17,966 bases of DNA from CAXXOK01 sp035399245 (GCA_035399245.1 DAOPIR010000036.1:1-17966), one strand, 5' to 3'. Shown: positions 6,448 through 14,085, numbered from the stretch's first letter. The notes: generated from the sequence alone by a model not told the origin. Numbers and translations: made by a program.

Positions 6448-8391
6448 ATGCCCAAACAGGAAACATTCTACATTACCACGCCGATTTACTATCCAAGCGA
6501 CAATCTGCACATCGGGCACGCCTATTGCAGTGTGGCCGCCGATACCATGGCGCGCTTCAAAAAGCAGGAAGGGCTGGATGTGTATTTCGTCACCGGTACC
6601 GACGAGCACGGACAGAAGATCGAGCGTAAGGCTGCCGATAAAGGCGTAACGCCCAAGGCATACGTGGATGAAATCGTAGCCGGCATCAAGAAGCTGTGGG
6701 CACTGATGGATGTGGATTACAACGACTTTATCCGCACCACAGATCAGCGGCATGTGGAGTGTGTGCAGCGCGAGTTTAAGCAGCTGTATGATCAGGGCGA
6801 TATCTACAAGGGCGAATATGAAGGCTGGTACTGCACCCCGTGCGAAACCTTCTTTACCGAGCTGCAGCTTGTGGACGGAAAGTGTCCGGACTGCGGCAGG
6901 CCCGTGGAGCTGACCAAGGAAGAAGCCTATTTTCTCAAGCTCAGCAAGTATCAGGATTGGCTGATCCAGTACATTGAGGATCATCCCGATTTTATTCAGC
7001 CGGCGTCCCGCAAAAACGAAATGCTTAACAACTTTCTAAAGCCCGGGCTCAACGACCTGTGTGTCAGCCGCACCACCGTAAAATGGGGCATCCCCGTGGA
7101 TTTTGATCCCAATCATACGGTGTATGTGTGGATGGATGCGCTAAGCAACTATATCAGTGTGCTGGGATACGGCTCGGCCGACGACTCGCTCTATCAGCAT
7201 TATTGGCCCGCAAACATCCATCTGGTCGGCAAGGAAATTGTCCGTTTCCATTCCATTATTTGGCCGATTATGCTCAAAGCGCTCGGCCTGCCCCAGCCCA
7301 AGCAGATTTTCGGCCACGGCTGGCTGGTACTGGACGGCATGAAGATGTCCAAATCTCTGGGCAATGTGGTGGACCCCGTGGTGCTGTCCAACCGCTACGG
7401 CAGCGATGCGATCCGCTATTTCCTCATGCGGGAAATGCCGTTTGGCGCTGACGGGCAGTTCAGCTACGAAGCGCTGCTCAAGCGCATCAATGCCGATTTG
7501 GCCAATGACCTTGGCAACCTGTTAAGCCGTACTGTCGCCATGGTGGAAAAATACTTCGGCGGCGTCGTGCCCACGCCCAATGCCTACGAGGATGTGGATC
7601 ATGCGCTGATCACGTTGGCGGAACAGACCCCCAAAAAGGTCAGTGCGCAGATGGACGCCATGCAGTTTTCCGCCGCACTGGTGGACATTTGGTCGTTGAT
7701 CAGCGAAGCCAATCGCTATATTGATCTGACCGCACCGTGGGTGCTGATAAAATCCGAGGACGGCAAGGAGCGCCTGCAAACCGTCATGTATGTGCTGTGC
7801 GAAGCCTTGCGCTTCATCGCCGTGCTGATTGCCCCTACCATGCCCAAGACGCCCGCCAAGATGTTTGCCCAGCTCGGGATTACCGATTCGGCACTGCAAA
7901 CCCTGGATTCCCTGCAGCGTTTTGGCGGGATTGCTGCCGGAACGAAAGTGAAAAAGGGTGAAGCGCTGTTCCCCCGCATCGACGTGGAAAAAGAACTGAA
8001 GGATATCGTGCCCGACAAACCAGCAAAGGTGGAAGAAGCGCCCGTTGAAGAGGTTTCCGAAATTACGATTGACGATTTTGATAAAATCCAGCTATGCGTC
8101 GCACGGGTCCTTGCGGCGGAAAAGGTGGAAAAAAGCGATAAACTATTAAAGCTTACGCTCTCGCTGGGCGCAAACGAGCCCAAGCGCACGGTATGCAGCG
8201 GCATTGCGAAGTTCTATTCGCCCGAGGAAATGGTCGACAAGCAGGTTGTGCTGGTGAAAAACCTCAAACCCGTCAAGCTGCGCGGCATCCTCAGCGAAGG
8301 TATGATCCTGTGCTCTTCGGACAAGGATGACAAGGTGCTTAAAATCGTATCGCCCGAAAGCGGCGCGGCGGACGGAGACATTGTGCGATGA
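6448..8391 (+). CDS. metG: Methionyl-tRNA synthetase
   Basis: Charges tRNA-Met with methionine in the cytosol. The 647-residue length is that of the form with a C-terminal tRNA-binding domain. The class I signature HIGH is at 21-24, and KMSKS is at 299-303 within GMKMSKSLGNVVDP. A knuckle with CTPC (129-132) and CPDC (146-149) is likely to bind zinc. An anticodon-binding helical region follows. A linker rich in Pro, Val and Glu (about 515-535) leads to the Trbp111/EMAP-like OB fold from about 538 to the end (FDKIQLCVARVLAAEKV, VVLVKNLKPVKLRGILSEGM). ATG 6448 is set by AGGAGG (6435-6440), seven bases upstream. The T-box leader upstream matches it. Its stop overlaps the tatD start (ATGA at 8388-8391), so the two are translationally coupled. 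Confidence 0.98.
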   Translation: MPKQETFYITTPIYYPSDNLHIGHAYCSVAADTMARFKKQEGLDVYFVTGTDEHGQKIERKAADKGVTPKAYVDEIVAGIKKLWALMDVDYNDFIRTTDQRHVECVQREFKQLYDQGDIYKGEYEGWYCTPCETFFTELQLVDGKCPDCGRPVELTKEEAYFLKLSKYQDWLIQYIEDHPDFIQPASRKNEMLNNFLKPGLNDLCVSRTTVKWGIPVDFDPNHTVYVWMDALSNYISVLGYGSADDSLYQHYWPANIHLVGKEIVRFHSIIWPIMLKALGLPQPKQIFGHGWLVLDGMKMSKSLGNVVDPVVLSNRYGSDAIRYFLMREMPFGADGQFSYEALLKRINADLANDLGNLLSRTVAMVEKYFGGVVPTPNAYEDVDHALITLAEQTPKKVSAQMDAMQFSAALVDIWSLISEANRYIDLTAPWVLIKSEDGKERLQTVMYVLCEALRFIAVLIAPTMPKTPAKMFAQLGITDSALQTLDSLQRFGGIAAGTKVKKGEALFPRIDVEKELKDIVPDKPAKVEEAPVEEVSEITIDDFDKIQLCVARVLAAEKVEKSDKLLKLTLSLGANEPKRTVCSGIAKFYSPEEMVDKQVVLVKNLKPVKLRGILSEGMILCSSDKDDKVLKIVSPESGAADGDIVR

Positions 8392-9149
8392 TCGATTCCC
8401 ATTGCCATCTGGAGGATGAGCGCTTTGCAGGCGAGGTGGAGCAAACGCTTGCCCGCATGCAGGCTGCCGGCGTAGATCGCTGTATCCTGGCCGGCAGCGA
8501 CGTGGAGACCAGCGAGCGGATTGTTGAGCTGACGGAGCAATACCAAAATGTATATGGCGTTGTCGGCATGCATCCGCATGAGGCTGATTCGTTTGCGCCG
8601 CAAACGCTTACCCTGATGGACACATGGCTTCTCCATCCACGCATCGTCGGCGTTGGGGAAATCGGACTGGACTACTACTACGACAATTCCCCGCGGGATA
8701 CCCAGCGAAGCGTGCTGGAAGCGCAGCTGGACTATGCCTATCGTAAGGCTGTGCCTGCCGTGTTTCACGTACGGGACGCACACGGCGACTTCACCGATAT
8801 TCTCCGCACGCATAAAAACAGCCTGCCGCAGGGCGTAATGCACTGCTTCACAGGCAGTTTGGAAAGCGCGAAGGTATATCTAACTATGGGGCTTTACATC
8901 TCGTTTTCCGGTTCCGTTACCTTTAAAAACGCGAAGAACCTGCAGGAGGTTGCGCGCAATGTGCCGCTGGATCGCCTGCTGATCGAAACCGACAGCCCGT
9001 ATCTGGCGCCCGTGCCTATGCGCGGCAAGCGCAATGAGCCCGCCTATGTGCGCTTTGTAGCGGAAAAGATAGCCGCGTTGCGGGCCATGGCGGTAGACGA
9101 TCTTACTGCGCATACGACCGCAAATACCGAGCGGTTATATCATCTATAA
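8388..9149 (+). CDS. tatD: TatD-family metal-dependent DNase/hydrolase
   Basis: A TIM-barrel metal hydrolase of the TatD/YcfH/YabD family, generally described as a 3'-5' DNase acting in DNA repair or turnover. The 253-residue length is normal. The metal-binding pattern is complete: His5 and His7 (IDSHCHL), Glu91 (GEIGLDYYYD), His127 (FHVRDAHGDF), His152 (HCFTGS) and Asp202 (IETDSPYLAPVPMRGKRNEP). It overlaps metG by four bases, a pairing common in Firmicutes, so it is expected to respond to the tRNA-Met T-box. Its end overlaps the end of the opposite-strand Fe-S gene by six bases and no terminator is visible. The family has members of uncertain cellular role, so the precise function is inferred. 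Confidence 0.95.
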   Translation: MIDSHCHLEDERFAGEVEQTLARMQAAGVDRCILAGSDVETSERIVELTEQYQNVYGVVGMHPHEADSFAPQTLTLMDTWLLHPRIVGVGEIGLDYYYDNSPRDTQRSVLEAQLDYAYRKAVPAVFHVRDAHGDFTDILRTHKNSLPQGVMHCFTGSLESAKVYLTMGLYISFSGSVTFKNAKNLQEVARNVPLDRLLIETDSPYLAPVPMRGKRNEPAYVRFVAEKIAALRAMAVDDLTAHTTANTERLYHL

Positions 9150-9833
9150 ATCCTTATCGGACAATCCGAACGCAAGAGGACAAATCGTACGGCAGTGATT
9201 ACACTCCGTCGTTGCATATCCTCTTGCTGTTTTTTGTCCGTAGGTATACGCTCTGCACAGCTTCTGTACCACGGTTCCGTTTTGGATCGCACCGACGGGA
9301 CAGCTGTCCACGCATTTCGTACAGCCTTCGATGCACAGGCTTTTTACCGGCGGATCGGACGGCAGCGGCAGATCGGTCAGGATTGCGCCGAGATTCAGCG
9401 TGTTGCCATATATACGGTTCAGCAGCATCGTATTCTTGCCAAGCGTACCCAGTCCCGCGCACACGGCCGCATGCTTCATAGAGACCAGCCCGCGTCCTTC
9501 GCGGTTTGCCGCGTCCCAATACTCATAAGGGCTGTCGCAGGGCACCGGCACGGCAATCCCGCCGAAGCGGGACTCGATCTCCTTTGCCAGCCGCAGCTCG
9601 ATGGCGTCAATCTGCGCCGTGGACAGTTCGTTAAAGTGCTGATAGATCAAACGCGGATTGACCTTCCACAGTCCCTTTGGCAGCGCGATCCCGATTATGA
9701 TGACCGATCTGCATTGCGCAAACAGATCAACAGGTGAAAAACCGCCCGGGGCATCAGCAAAACGATCGATATCCGCAAACCCGCATACATCCGCGCCCAT
9801 GGACAGCGCCAACGAACGAATACTCTCCTTCAT
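9144..9833 (-). CDS. QueG-like double-[4Fe-4S] protein (short epoxyqueuosine-reductase-related)
   Basis: A 229-residue iron-sulphur protein related to epoxyqueuosine reductase (COG1600). The segment AGLGTLGKNTMLLNRIYGNT (126-145) followed by LNLGAILTDLPL is the family core. Eight cysteines make two clusters: C167, C171, C174, C178-P, then C193, C211, C214, C218-P. Full QueG proteins run to about 350-380 residues and continue into HEAT-like repeats; this one stops just after the second cluster and so lacks that tRNA-binding tail. True QueG activity is therefore doubtful, and an unassigned redox or reductase role is more cautious. ATG 9833 is supported by AGGAGG (9843-9848), nine bases upstream. 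It converges on tatD with a six-base overlap. Confidence 0.82.
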   Translation of the reverse strand: MKESIRSLALSMGADVCGFADIDRFADAPGGFSPVDLFAQCRSVIIIGIALPKGLWKVNPRLIYQHFNELSTAQIDAIELRLAKEIESRFGGIAVPVPCDSPYEYWDAANREGRGLVSMKHAAVCAGLGTLGKNTMLLNRIYGNTLNLGAILTDLPLPSDPPVKSLCIEGCTKCVDSCPVGAIQNGTVVQKLCRAYTYGQKTARGYATTECNHCRTICPLAFGLSDKDL

Positions 9834-9881
9834 CGCAATCCGCCTCCTATATCCGAATATCCCCGATAATAGTATATACGC

Positions 9882-9915
9882 AAAACCGCCTGATATTCAT
9901 GATATCAAGCGGTTT
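9882..9915 (-). terminator. Probable terminator of rpmB
   Basis: On the minus strand AAACCGC-TTGATAT pairs with ATATCA-GGCGGTTT around a short loop, with one mismatch, and ends in TTTT. It lies 26 bases after the rpmB stop and before the QueG-like gene. The short T-run lowers confidence; the near-symmetric arms could also act on the other strand. Confidence 0.6.
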
Positions 9916-9940
9916 ATAACGGCGAACACAATTACGCTTC

Positions 9941-10156
9941 CTATTCCACATCCGACGATTTGGTCGGCAGCGCACGCTGCACCTTGCCGCTGCGCAGGCA
10001 ACGGGTGCAAACATTCATACGTTTTACCTGACCGTCAATCTCCACACGGACGCGCTGCACGTTCGGGGCCCATATACGATGGGTTTTGCGATTGGAGTGG
10101 CTGACCAGATTGCCATTCAGCTTACCCTTTTCACAGATTTCACAGAACTTGCCCAT
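9941..10156 (-). CDS. rpmB: 50S ribosomal protein L28
   Basis: A structural protein of the large ribosomal subunit. The 71-residue sequence has CEICEKGKLNGNLVSHSNRK, HRIWAPNVQRV and VCTRCLRSGKV, characteristic of L28. Two CxxC pairs (CEIC at 5-8 and CTRC at 50-53) mark it as the zinc-binding form; paralogues without cysteines are used under zinc limitation in some bacteria. ATG 10156 is set by AGGAGGT (10164-10170), seven bases upstream. It has its own promoter and a probable terminator, so it is likely a single-gene unit, as is usual for rpmB in Firmicutes. Confidence 0.97.
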   Translation of the reverse strand: MGKFCEICEKGKLNGNLVSHSNRKTHRIWAPNVQRVRVEIDGQVKRMNVCTRCLRSGKVQRALPTKSSDVE

Positions 10157-10201
10157 TTGCTACACCTCCTAACGGGAGAGATAAATCATTACAGCCTGAC
10201 C

Positions 10202-10230
10202 ATTTTATCATCGTTTTTCATATTTGGCAA
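10202..10230 (-). promoter_or_regulatory. rpmB: Promoter of rpmB
   Basis: On the minus strand TTGCCA (10225-10230), a 17-base spacer and TAAAAT (10202-10207) predict a start near 10195 and a leader of about 40 bases. There is no obvious terminator between the upstream gene and this promoter. Confidence 0.7.
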
Positions 10231-10254
10231 GGGGTAGCGCACGTTTTTTTCGGA

Positions 10255-11013
10255 TTAATCCACGCTGACCGCGCTTAGCAGCTCCGCTGCCATAAACGGA
10301 TAGGTCAGCACGCCTTCCACCTCTCCGGCAATGGTGCCAGCCTGGATAAAAAACACCAGATTTCCATTCTCATCCAGGTAGAAGTCTGTTTGTGGTGCAA
10401 ACACCCTGCGAAGGTCATCCTCGGTTACATCGGGGAAATATGCCTTTTGCATCGCACCGATTTCGTACTGCACGATCTGCCACACCAGCCCGTATACCAG
10501 CTCGGACGCGGTATCGGCCGCCTGCTCCCCTTCCGTTTGCTCCAGCCCTATCGCCTGCGATAAGCTGATCTGCTGGCCGGCATAGATGCCGCTCACGGCA
10601 AACACCTTGGCCTCCCAGCTTTCCAGCAGCGTATTGCCTAGAAACTTCTGGCTGACAAGCAGAACACTCAGGTACGCATCGGTGGATGCGGTTACGCTGT
10701 AGTTCAGCTCTACGGAATACGCCGGTTCACCATCCGCAGGCAGTGTGTCCAGCGTGCTTACGGTGTCCGGTATCACGGTGCTGATCAGGGTATCGGCATA
10801 AGTGGCAAAGCAGGCGTTGATCGCATCACACTGCGGCTGATCGGATGAAAACTGCGGCAGCTGATACCGGAACACAAAGGAAGCCGTATTCGCTGTGCTC
10901 CCCTGTGGGTAAAATACTTCACCGCACAGGGGCTCCGCCTGCGGCACGGTTTGTGCCACTGCACCCGTAACCAGCAGCAGCAAGCAAACGGTTATACCAA
11001 GTATGCGTTTCAT
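10255..11013 (-). CDS. Exported DUF3298-like protein
   Basis: A 252-residue exported protein of unknown role. Residues 1-20 are a signal peptide (MKRILGITVCLLLLVTGAVA, likely cleavage after AVA). The mature part resembles the DUF4163/DUF3298 fold seen in RsiV-like proteins: FVFRYQLPQF and AINACFATYAD in the first half, and near the end FYLDENGNLVFFIQAGTI followed by EGVLTYPF, the usual DUF3298 closing pattern. No membrane helix other than the signal is visible, so it is not a complete anti-sigma factor of the RsiV type. No sigma factor gene lies beside it. ATG 11013 is preceded by GAGGT (11021-11025) at seven bases. It starts 16 bases after the stop of the upstream exported protein, so they form an operon. 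The fold assignment is from remembered patterns and is moderate. Confidence 0.75.
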   Translation of the reverse strand: MKRILGITVCLLLLVTGAVAQTVPQAEPLCGEVFYPQGSTANTASFVFRYQLPQFSSDQPQCDAINACFATYADTLISTVIPDTVSTLDTLPADGEPAYSVELNYSVTASTDAYLSVLLVSQKFLGNTLLESWEAKVFAVSGIYAGQQISLSQAIGLEQTEGEQAADTASELVYGLVWQIVQYEIGAMQKAYFPDVTEDDLRRVFAPQTDFYLDENGNLVFFIQAGTIAGEVEGVLTYPFMAAELLSAVSVD

Positions 11014-11029
11014 CCGCCGTACCTCATGA

Positions 11030-12073
11030 TTAGCCTACGCTGACAGAATCTACCACAAAGGAGTTTTCCAGATACATCGTGTACATGCTGTAGGTCATCG
11101 CCTGATCTGTGGGGTAACTGAGCTGTGCGGCATAGACATAGTCTTCGGTTACGATATAGATGCTGAATACCGTGCTGCCGTCCGCCGTGCTGTACAATAC
11201 GGTGGCATACTGGAACGTTTCATTGATATTGAGCACCGCATTGTCCTGCGCTTCCGCAATCAGCGTGGCATACTCGTTCAGACCGATCTGCGCCGTGTTG
11301 TCCGAGCGCTTTACGGTAAAGCTTGCGCTGCCGTCCGCCAGGGCCACGCCCGCGCCATCGGCATCCTCGGTGAAATACGCCTGGTCAAACAGGCTGGGAT
11401 ACAGCACCGAGAAGCCAAGCTTGGAATTGATGTATTCCACCAGAATGGAGTTGGTGTAATCCTGCAGCTGCTGCTCCATCAGCAGCTCGGAGCCAACGGA
11501 GAACCCGTCGATCCGGTAGCCGTTCATCGCGGTTTCGTCCGCCGCCAGGGTAAAGATGGCGCGGTCTTCCCATGTCAGCGTATTGTAATCAGCGGCGCTC
11601 ATCTGGCTGATAGCCTGCGTGCCGCGATAAATTTCACCGATCAGGTAATAGTCCCCGTCATCCGTTGCTTCCACGTAAACGGGCAGGAAACCGATGTAAT
11701 CGTCCGTGGTTTCGGGAGGCGTAATCACATCCAGGGCAGGTATCTGTGCAGAGAAGATGCTCTTGAGATACGCTTCCTGCTGGGATACATCCGACAGCAT
11801 TGCCTGTGTGATGTTCAGCGACGCATCAGCCTGTAAGCCGTTGGTGAAGAAGAAGGTGATGAATGTCGAATCCAGCTCGCTTTCCTCATCGCTGATCACA
11901 GTGGGGAAATCGCTGGCGCAGATCGCCGCGCTGGCAACCAGATCCAGCACCGGAACCATTGCGTCAAAATCGGCAACGCTGACTTCCTGGGCAAAACCGA
12001 TGGCAGCCACGCCGATCATCAGGCAAAGGGAAAGCGCGAAAGCAAGTATTTTTTGAATTGCGCGTTTCTTCAT
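11030..12073 (-). CDS. Exported protein of unknown function
   Basis: A 347-residue protein I do not recognise. Residues 1-28 are a classical signal peptide (basic MKKRAIQK, a hydrophobic core, then GFAQE). The mature part is acidic and poor in lysine. Its second half begins YINSKLGFSVLYPSLF, a phrase shared with many small bacterial exported domains related to PsbP-like folds, and ends in a run of strand-like segments (YVYAAQLSYPTDQAMTYSMY). No catalytic motif is visible. ATG 12073 is preferred because GGGAGG (12081-12086) lies seven bases upstream and the signal peptide then starts at residue 1. An in-frame ATG at 12145 overlaps the upstream stop codon as ATGA, but has no well-spaced ribosome site. 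It sits between a thioredoxin-reductase-like gene and the DUF3298-like gene on the same strand. Confidence 0.8.
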   Translation of the reverse strand: MKKRAIQKILAFALSLCLMIGVAAIGFAQEVSVADFDAMVPVLDLVASAAICASDFPTVISDEESELDSTFITFFFTNGLQADASLNITQAMLSDVSQQEAYLKSIFSAQIPALDVITPPETTDDYIGFLPVYVEATDDGDYYLIGEIYRGTQAISQMSAADYNTLTWEDRAIFTLAADETAMNGYRIDGFSVGSELLMEQQLQDYTNSILVEYINSKLGFSVLYPSLFDQAYFTEDADGAGVALADGSASFTVKRSDNTAQIGLNEYATLIAEAQDNAVLNINETFQYATVLYSTADGSTVFSIYIVTEDYVYAAQLSYPTDQAMTYSMYTMYLENSFVVDSVSVG

Positions 12074-12094
12074 GAGTATTCCTCCCAATTCTCT

Positions 12095-12109
12095 GCAGGT
12101 TCTACCTGC
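12095..12109 (-). promoter_or_regulatory. Small hairpin before the exported-protein ribosome site
   Basis: A perfect inverted repeat, GCAGGT-AGA-ACCTGC on the minus strand, lies eight bases before GGGAGG (12081-12086). No T-run follows, so it is not a terminator. It might influence processing or translation of the downstream gene in the operon. A second inverted repeat, GAAACG (12120-12125) with CGTTTC (12138-12143), flanks a weak possible promoter (TATAAC at 12114-12119). Confidence 0.35.
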
Positions 12110-12141
12110 CGTTGTTATAGAAACGTTATTTAGTATCCGTT

Positions 12142-12984
12142 TCATCCCTTTTGGATATATTCCGCTGCGGAGATGGCGGCGATGTTGCCTTCCCCCACGG
12201 CCTTTGCCACCTGAAGCGGCTTGCCCGTACAGTCCCCTGCGGCAAATACCCCCGGGATGTTTGTGCGCATGCCGCGGTCCACGGCAATAATGCCGTCCTG
12301 CGTTTGCAGGCCGTCCAGAAGCATATCCAGCGGCATCCCCATGCGGAAGATAAATACCCCGTCATAGGTATGCCTGCCCTCTTTGGTCTGTATCACAACG
12401 CCCTCGTCCGTGCGCTCCAGCGCTGCCGGACGCTCGCTGACGGTATCAAATTTCTCCGGAACCGTATGCTTTTTCATCGGATAATAGTCCATGGCACCGA
12501 CGATCCCATGCAGAAACTCGGCTTCTTCGGCCCCCTGCTCGTTTTCGGACAGTACGGCAATCTTCTTGCCGCGGTAAAAGTTACCGTCGCAGGTTGCGCA
12601 ATAGCTGACACCTGTGCCGATCAGCGCTTCCTCGCCCGGCAGCAGCTTGGGCTTGGCCGCGCCTGTGGAAATGAGGATGGTCTTAGCCTCCACCACATCG
12701 TTTTCCACCAGCAGCATAAAGCCGTCGCCCGACGGCAGGATCTGGCGTACCATTCCTGTCACCGTTTCTGTACCCATCGCCAGTGCCTGTTCCTCAAATG
12801 CTTTGAGCAAATCCGCACCGGATGTCTGCGGCAAGCCGGGATAATTATCCACCCGTTCGGCGCGTACAAGCCAGCTGGTGTTATGCTGCGGCGCGATCAT
12901 CAGTGCGCTCAGGCCGCGCATGCGGGCCGTAATCGCACAGCTGATCCCCGCCGGGCCTTTTCCTATAATTGCAATATCTTTCAT
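12142..12984 (-). CDS. Thioredoxin-reductase-like flavoprotein lacking NADPH motifs (candidate ferredoxin-dependent type)
   Basis: A 280-residue flavoprotein of the thioredoxin reductase family. FAD binding is indicated by GKGPAG (8-13), ISTGAA (106-110) and FAAGDCTGKPLQVAKAVGEG (248-266). The redox centre is SYCATCDGNFYRGK, with Cys129 and Cys132. NADPH-using TrxB proteins follow this with GGGxSA and then HRRxxxR. Here the first is SENEQGAEEA (146-155), and no HRR motif is present in the YYPMKKHTVPEKF region. The protein is also about 30 residues shorter than usual TrxB. Clostridial ferredoxin-dependent flavin thioredoxin reductases share these losses (established family knowledge); that this one uses ferredoxin is inference. 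ATG 12984 is chosen over an upstream GTG at 13020, which coincides with the predicted transcription start. A small hairpin separates the ribosome site from the ATG. It heads a run with two exported proteins. Confidence 0.88.
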   Translation of the reverse strand: MKDIAIIGKGPAGISCAITARMRGLSALMIAPQHNTSWLVRAERVDNYPGLPQTSGADLLKAFEEQALAMGTETVTGMVRQILPSGDGFMLLVENDVVEAKTILISTGAAKPKLLPGEEALIGTGVSYCATCDGNFYRGKKIAVLSENEQGAEEAEFLHGIVGAMDYYPMKKHTVPEKFDTVSERPAALERTDEGVVIQTKEGRHTYDGVFIFRMGMPLDMLLDGLQTQDGIIAVDRGMRTNIPGVFAAGDCTGKPLQVAKAVGEGNIAAISAAEYIQKG

Positions 12985-13015
12985 TCTTGAGCTGCCGTAC
13001 GTAACGGCTCTCCTT
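12985..13015 (-). promoter_or_regulatory. Ribosome site held close to the start by a hairpin (flavoprotein gene)
   Basis: The only ribosome site, AAAGGAG (13010-13016 region), is 25 bases before ATG 12984, too far for normal initiation. Between them GCCGT (13004-13008) pairs with ACGGC (12994-12998) around a five-base loop. Folding this stem leaves about ten bases between site and start, a normal distance. The stem is only five pairs, so this remains an inference. Confidence 0.45.
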
Positions 13016-13026
13016 TCCACCGTTCA

Positions 13027-13055
13027 AATATAACAAACCCGTAATATATTTGCAA
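13027..13055 (-). promoter_or_regulatory. Promoter of the flavoprotein/exported-protein run
   Basis: On the minus strand TTGCAA (13050-13055), a 17-base spacer and TATATT (13027-13032) predict a start near 13020. That gives a leader of about 36 bases to ATG 12984 and excludes an upstream start codon at 13020. Confidence 0.7.
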
Positions 13056-13235
13056 CACTTCATTACGAATTAGTTGTAAATAGTATATCATATTTCACAA
13101 ATTTCCGCTATATCGTATTCGCTTTTGCCTCAAAGCCCCAATGGAAATCCCGCTCATTTCATACTGTAATACAAATGCTTTATTTTCTGCCTGTCCGTAC
13201 AGGAAAACAGGCGATGTACAGCGAAATACCGCTGC
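13056..13235. other. Divergent spacer upstream of the aminopeptidase gene
   Basis: No gene is visible. An imperfect inverted repeat (TTGCAAC at 13050-13056 and GTTGTAA near 13073-13079) spans part of the divergent control region. GCCTGT (13189-13194) can pair with ACAGG (13199-13203) or ACAGGC (13207-13212). I find no convincing plus-strand promoter for the aminopeptidase gene. Confidence 0.4.
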
Positions 13236-13251
13236 AAAAGGGGGCCTGTAA

Positions 13252-14046
13252 ATGAAGGTCTATCTATCCGCCGATATTGAAGGCACCGCAGGAATCGTGG
13301 ACTGGAGCGAAACCACCGCCGATCACCCGCAATATGCGTATTTTCAACAGCAGATGACAAAAGAGGTCGCCGCCGCCTGCCGCGGAGCGCTGGACGCCGG
13401 TGCTGCCGAAATCTTGGTAAAGGATGCTCACGGCGGCGCGCGCAATATCATCCCCACCATGCTGCCGGAGCAGGCAAAGCTGTTCCGCGGCTGGAATTGT
13501 TCGCCGGAGATGATGATGGCAGGCATCGACGAAAGCTTTGACGGCGTTATTTTCACCGGTTATCACGCGGCGGCGGGCACAAGCAGCAATCCCCTTGCGC
13601 ACACCATGAGCCTGAAGATACAGTCCATCACCTGCAACGGCAGGCTGATGTCCGAGTTTGATATCAACGCATTGATTGCGGCGCACTACGGCGTGCCCGT
13701 ATATTTCCTGTCGGGTGACGCCGGACTTTGCCGGGCGGCCAGGGAGGTTACCAACATCCACACCGTAGCCACCAATGAAGGCCGCGACAGCGGTGCGATC
13801 ACGATGCACCCGAATGCTGCCGTGGAGCAAATTCGTGAATCCGTAAGCCATGCGCTCACACAACCTAAGCAAGAATATCTCTACCCCGTTGCGCCATATT
13901 ACCAGATCGAAGTCTGCTATAAAGAGCATATTCCAGCCGCCAAAGCCGCCAACTATCCGGGCGTAATACGCAAAGACGCGAAAACCGTATGTCTGGAAGC
14001 AGTGGATTTTATGGAAATCATTCGCGCGTTTTTCTTTATCTTATAA
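13252..14046 (+). CDS. M55-family D-aminopeptidase (DppA-like)
   Basis: A zinc D-aminopeptidase related to Bacillus DppA, which trims D-amino-acid peptides in the cytosol as a decamer. The 264-residue length fits. The metal ligands are at the expected places: Asp8 and Glu10 (SADIEGTAGI), His60 (KDAHGG), His105 (TGYHAAAG) and Glu135 (MSEFDINA). His117 (LAHTMS) matches the proposed catalytic histidine of DppA. ATG 13252 is preceded by AAAAGGGGG (13236-13244) at seven bases. Unlike Bacillus dppA, no dipeptide transporter genes are adjacent. A flavodoxin-like gene follows 39 bases later on the same strand and probably shares its transcript. A role in recycling cell-wall or D-amino-acid peptides is likely but inferred. 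Confidence 0.94.
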   Translation: MKVYLSADIEGTAGIVDWSETTADHPQYAYFQQQMTKEVAAACRGALDAGAAEILVKDAHGGARNIIPTMLPEQAKLFRGWNCSPEMMMAGIDESFDGVIFTGYHAAAGTSSNPLAHTMSLKIQSITCNGRLMSEFDINALIAAHYGVPVYFLSGDAGLCRAAREVTNIHTVATNEGRDSGAITMHPNAAVEQIRESVSHALTQPKQEYLYPVAPYYQIEVCYKEHIPAAKAANYPGVIRKDAKTVCLEAVDFMEIIRAFFFIL

Positions 14047-14085
14047 AAGCTTCGTCAGCCGGTCACAAGAAAGGAAGCCATCCAT

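Noticed and set aside
12151..12990. 279-codon plus-strand open frame opposite the flavoprotein gene
   Set aside because: The minus strand encodes a clear thioredoxin-reductase-like protein; the antisense product is a shadow with no start signals.
13018..13046. Rex-like operator (TTGTTATATTTGAAC) at the flavoprotein promoter
   Set aside because: Only the TTGTTA half resembles the Rex site; the other half does not match, and the overlap with a TATATT -10 explains the similarity.
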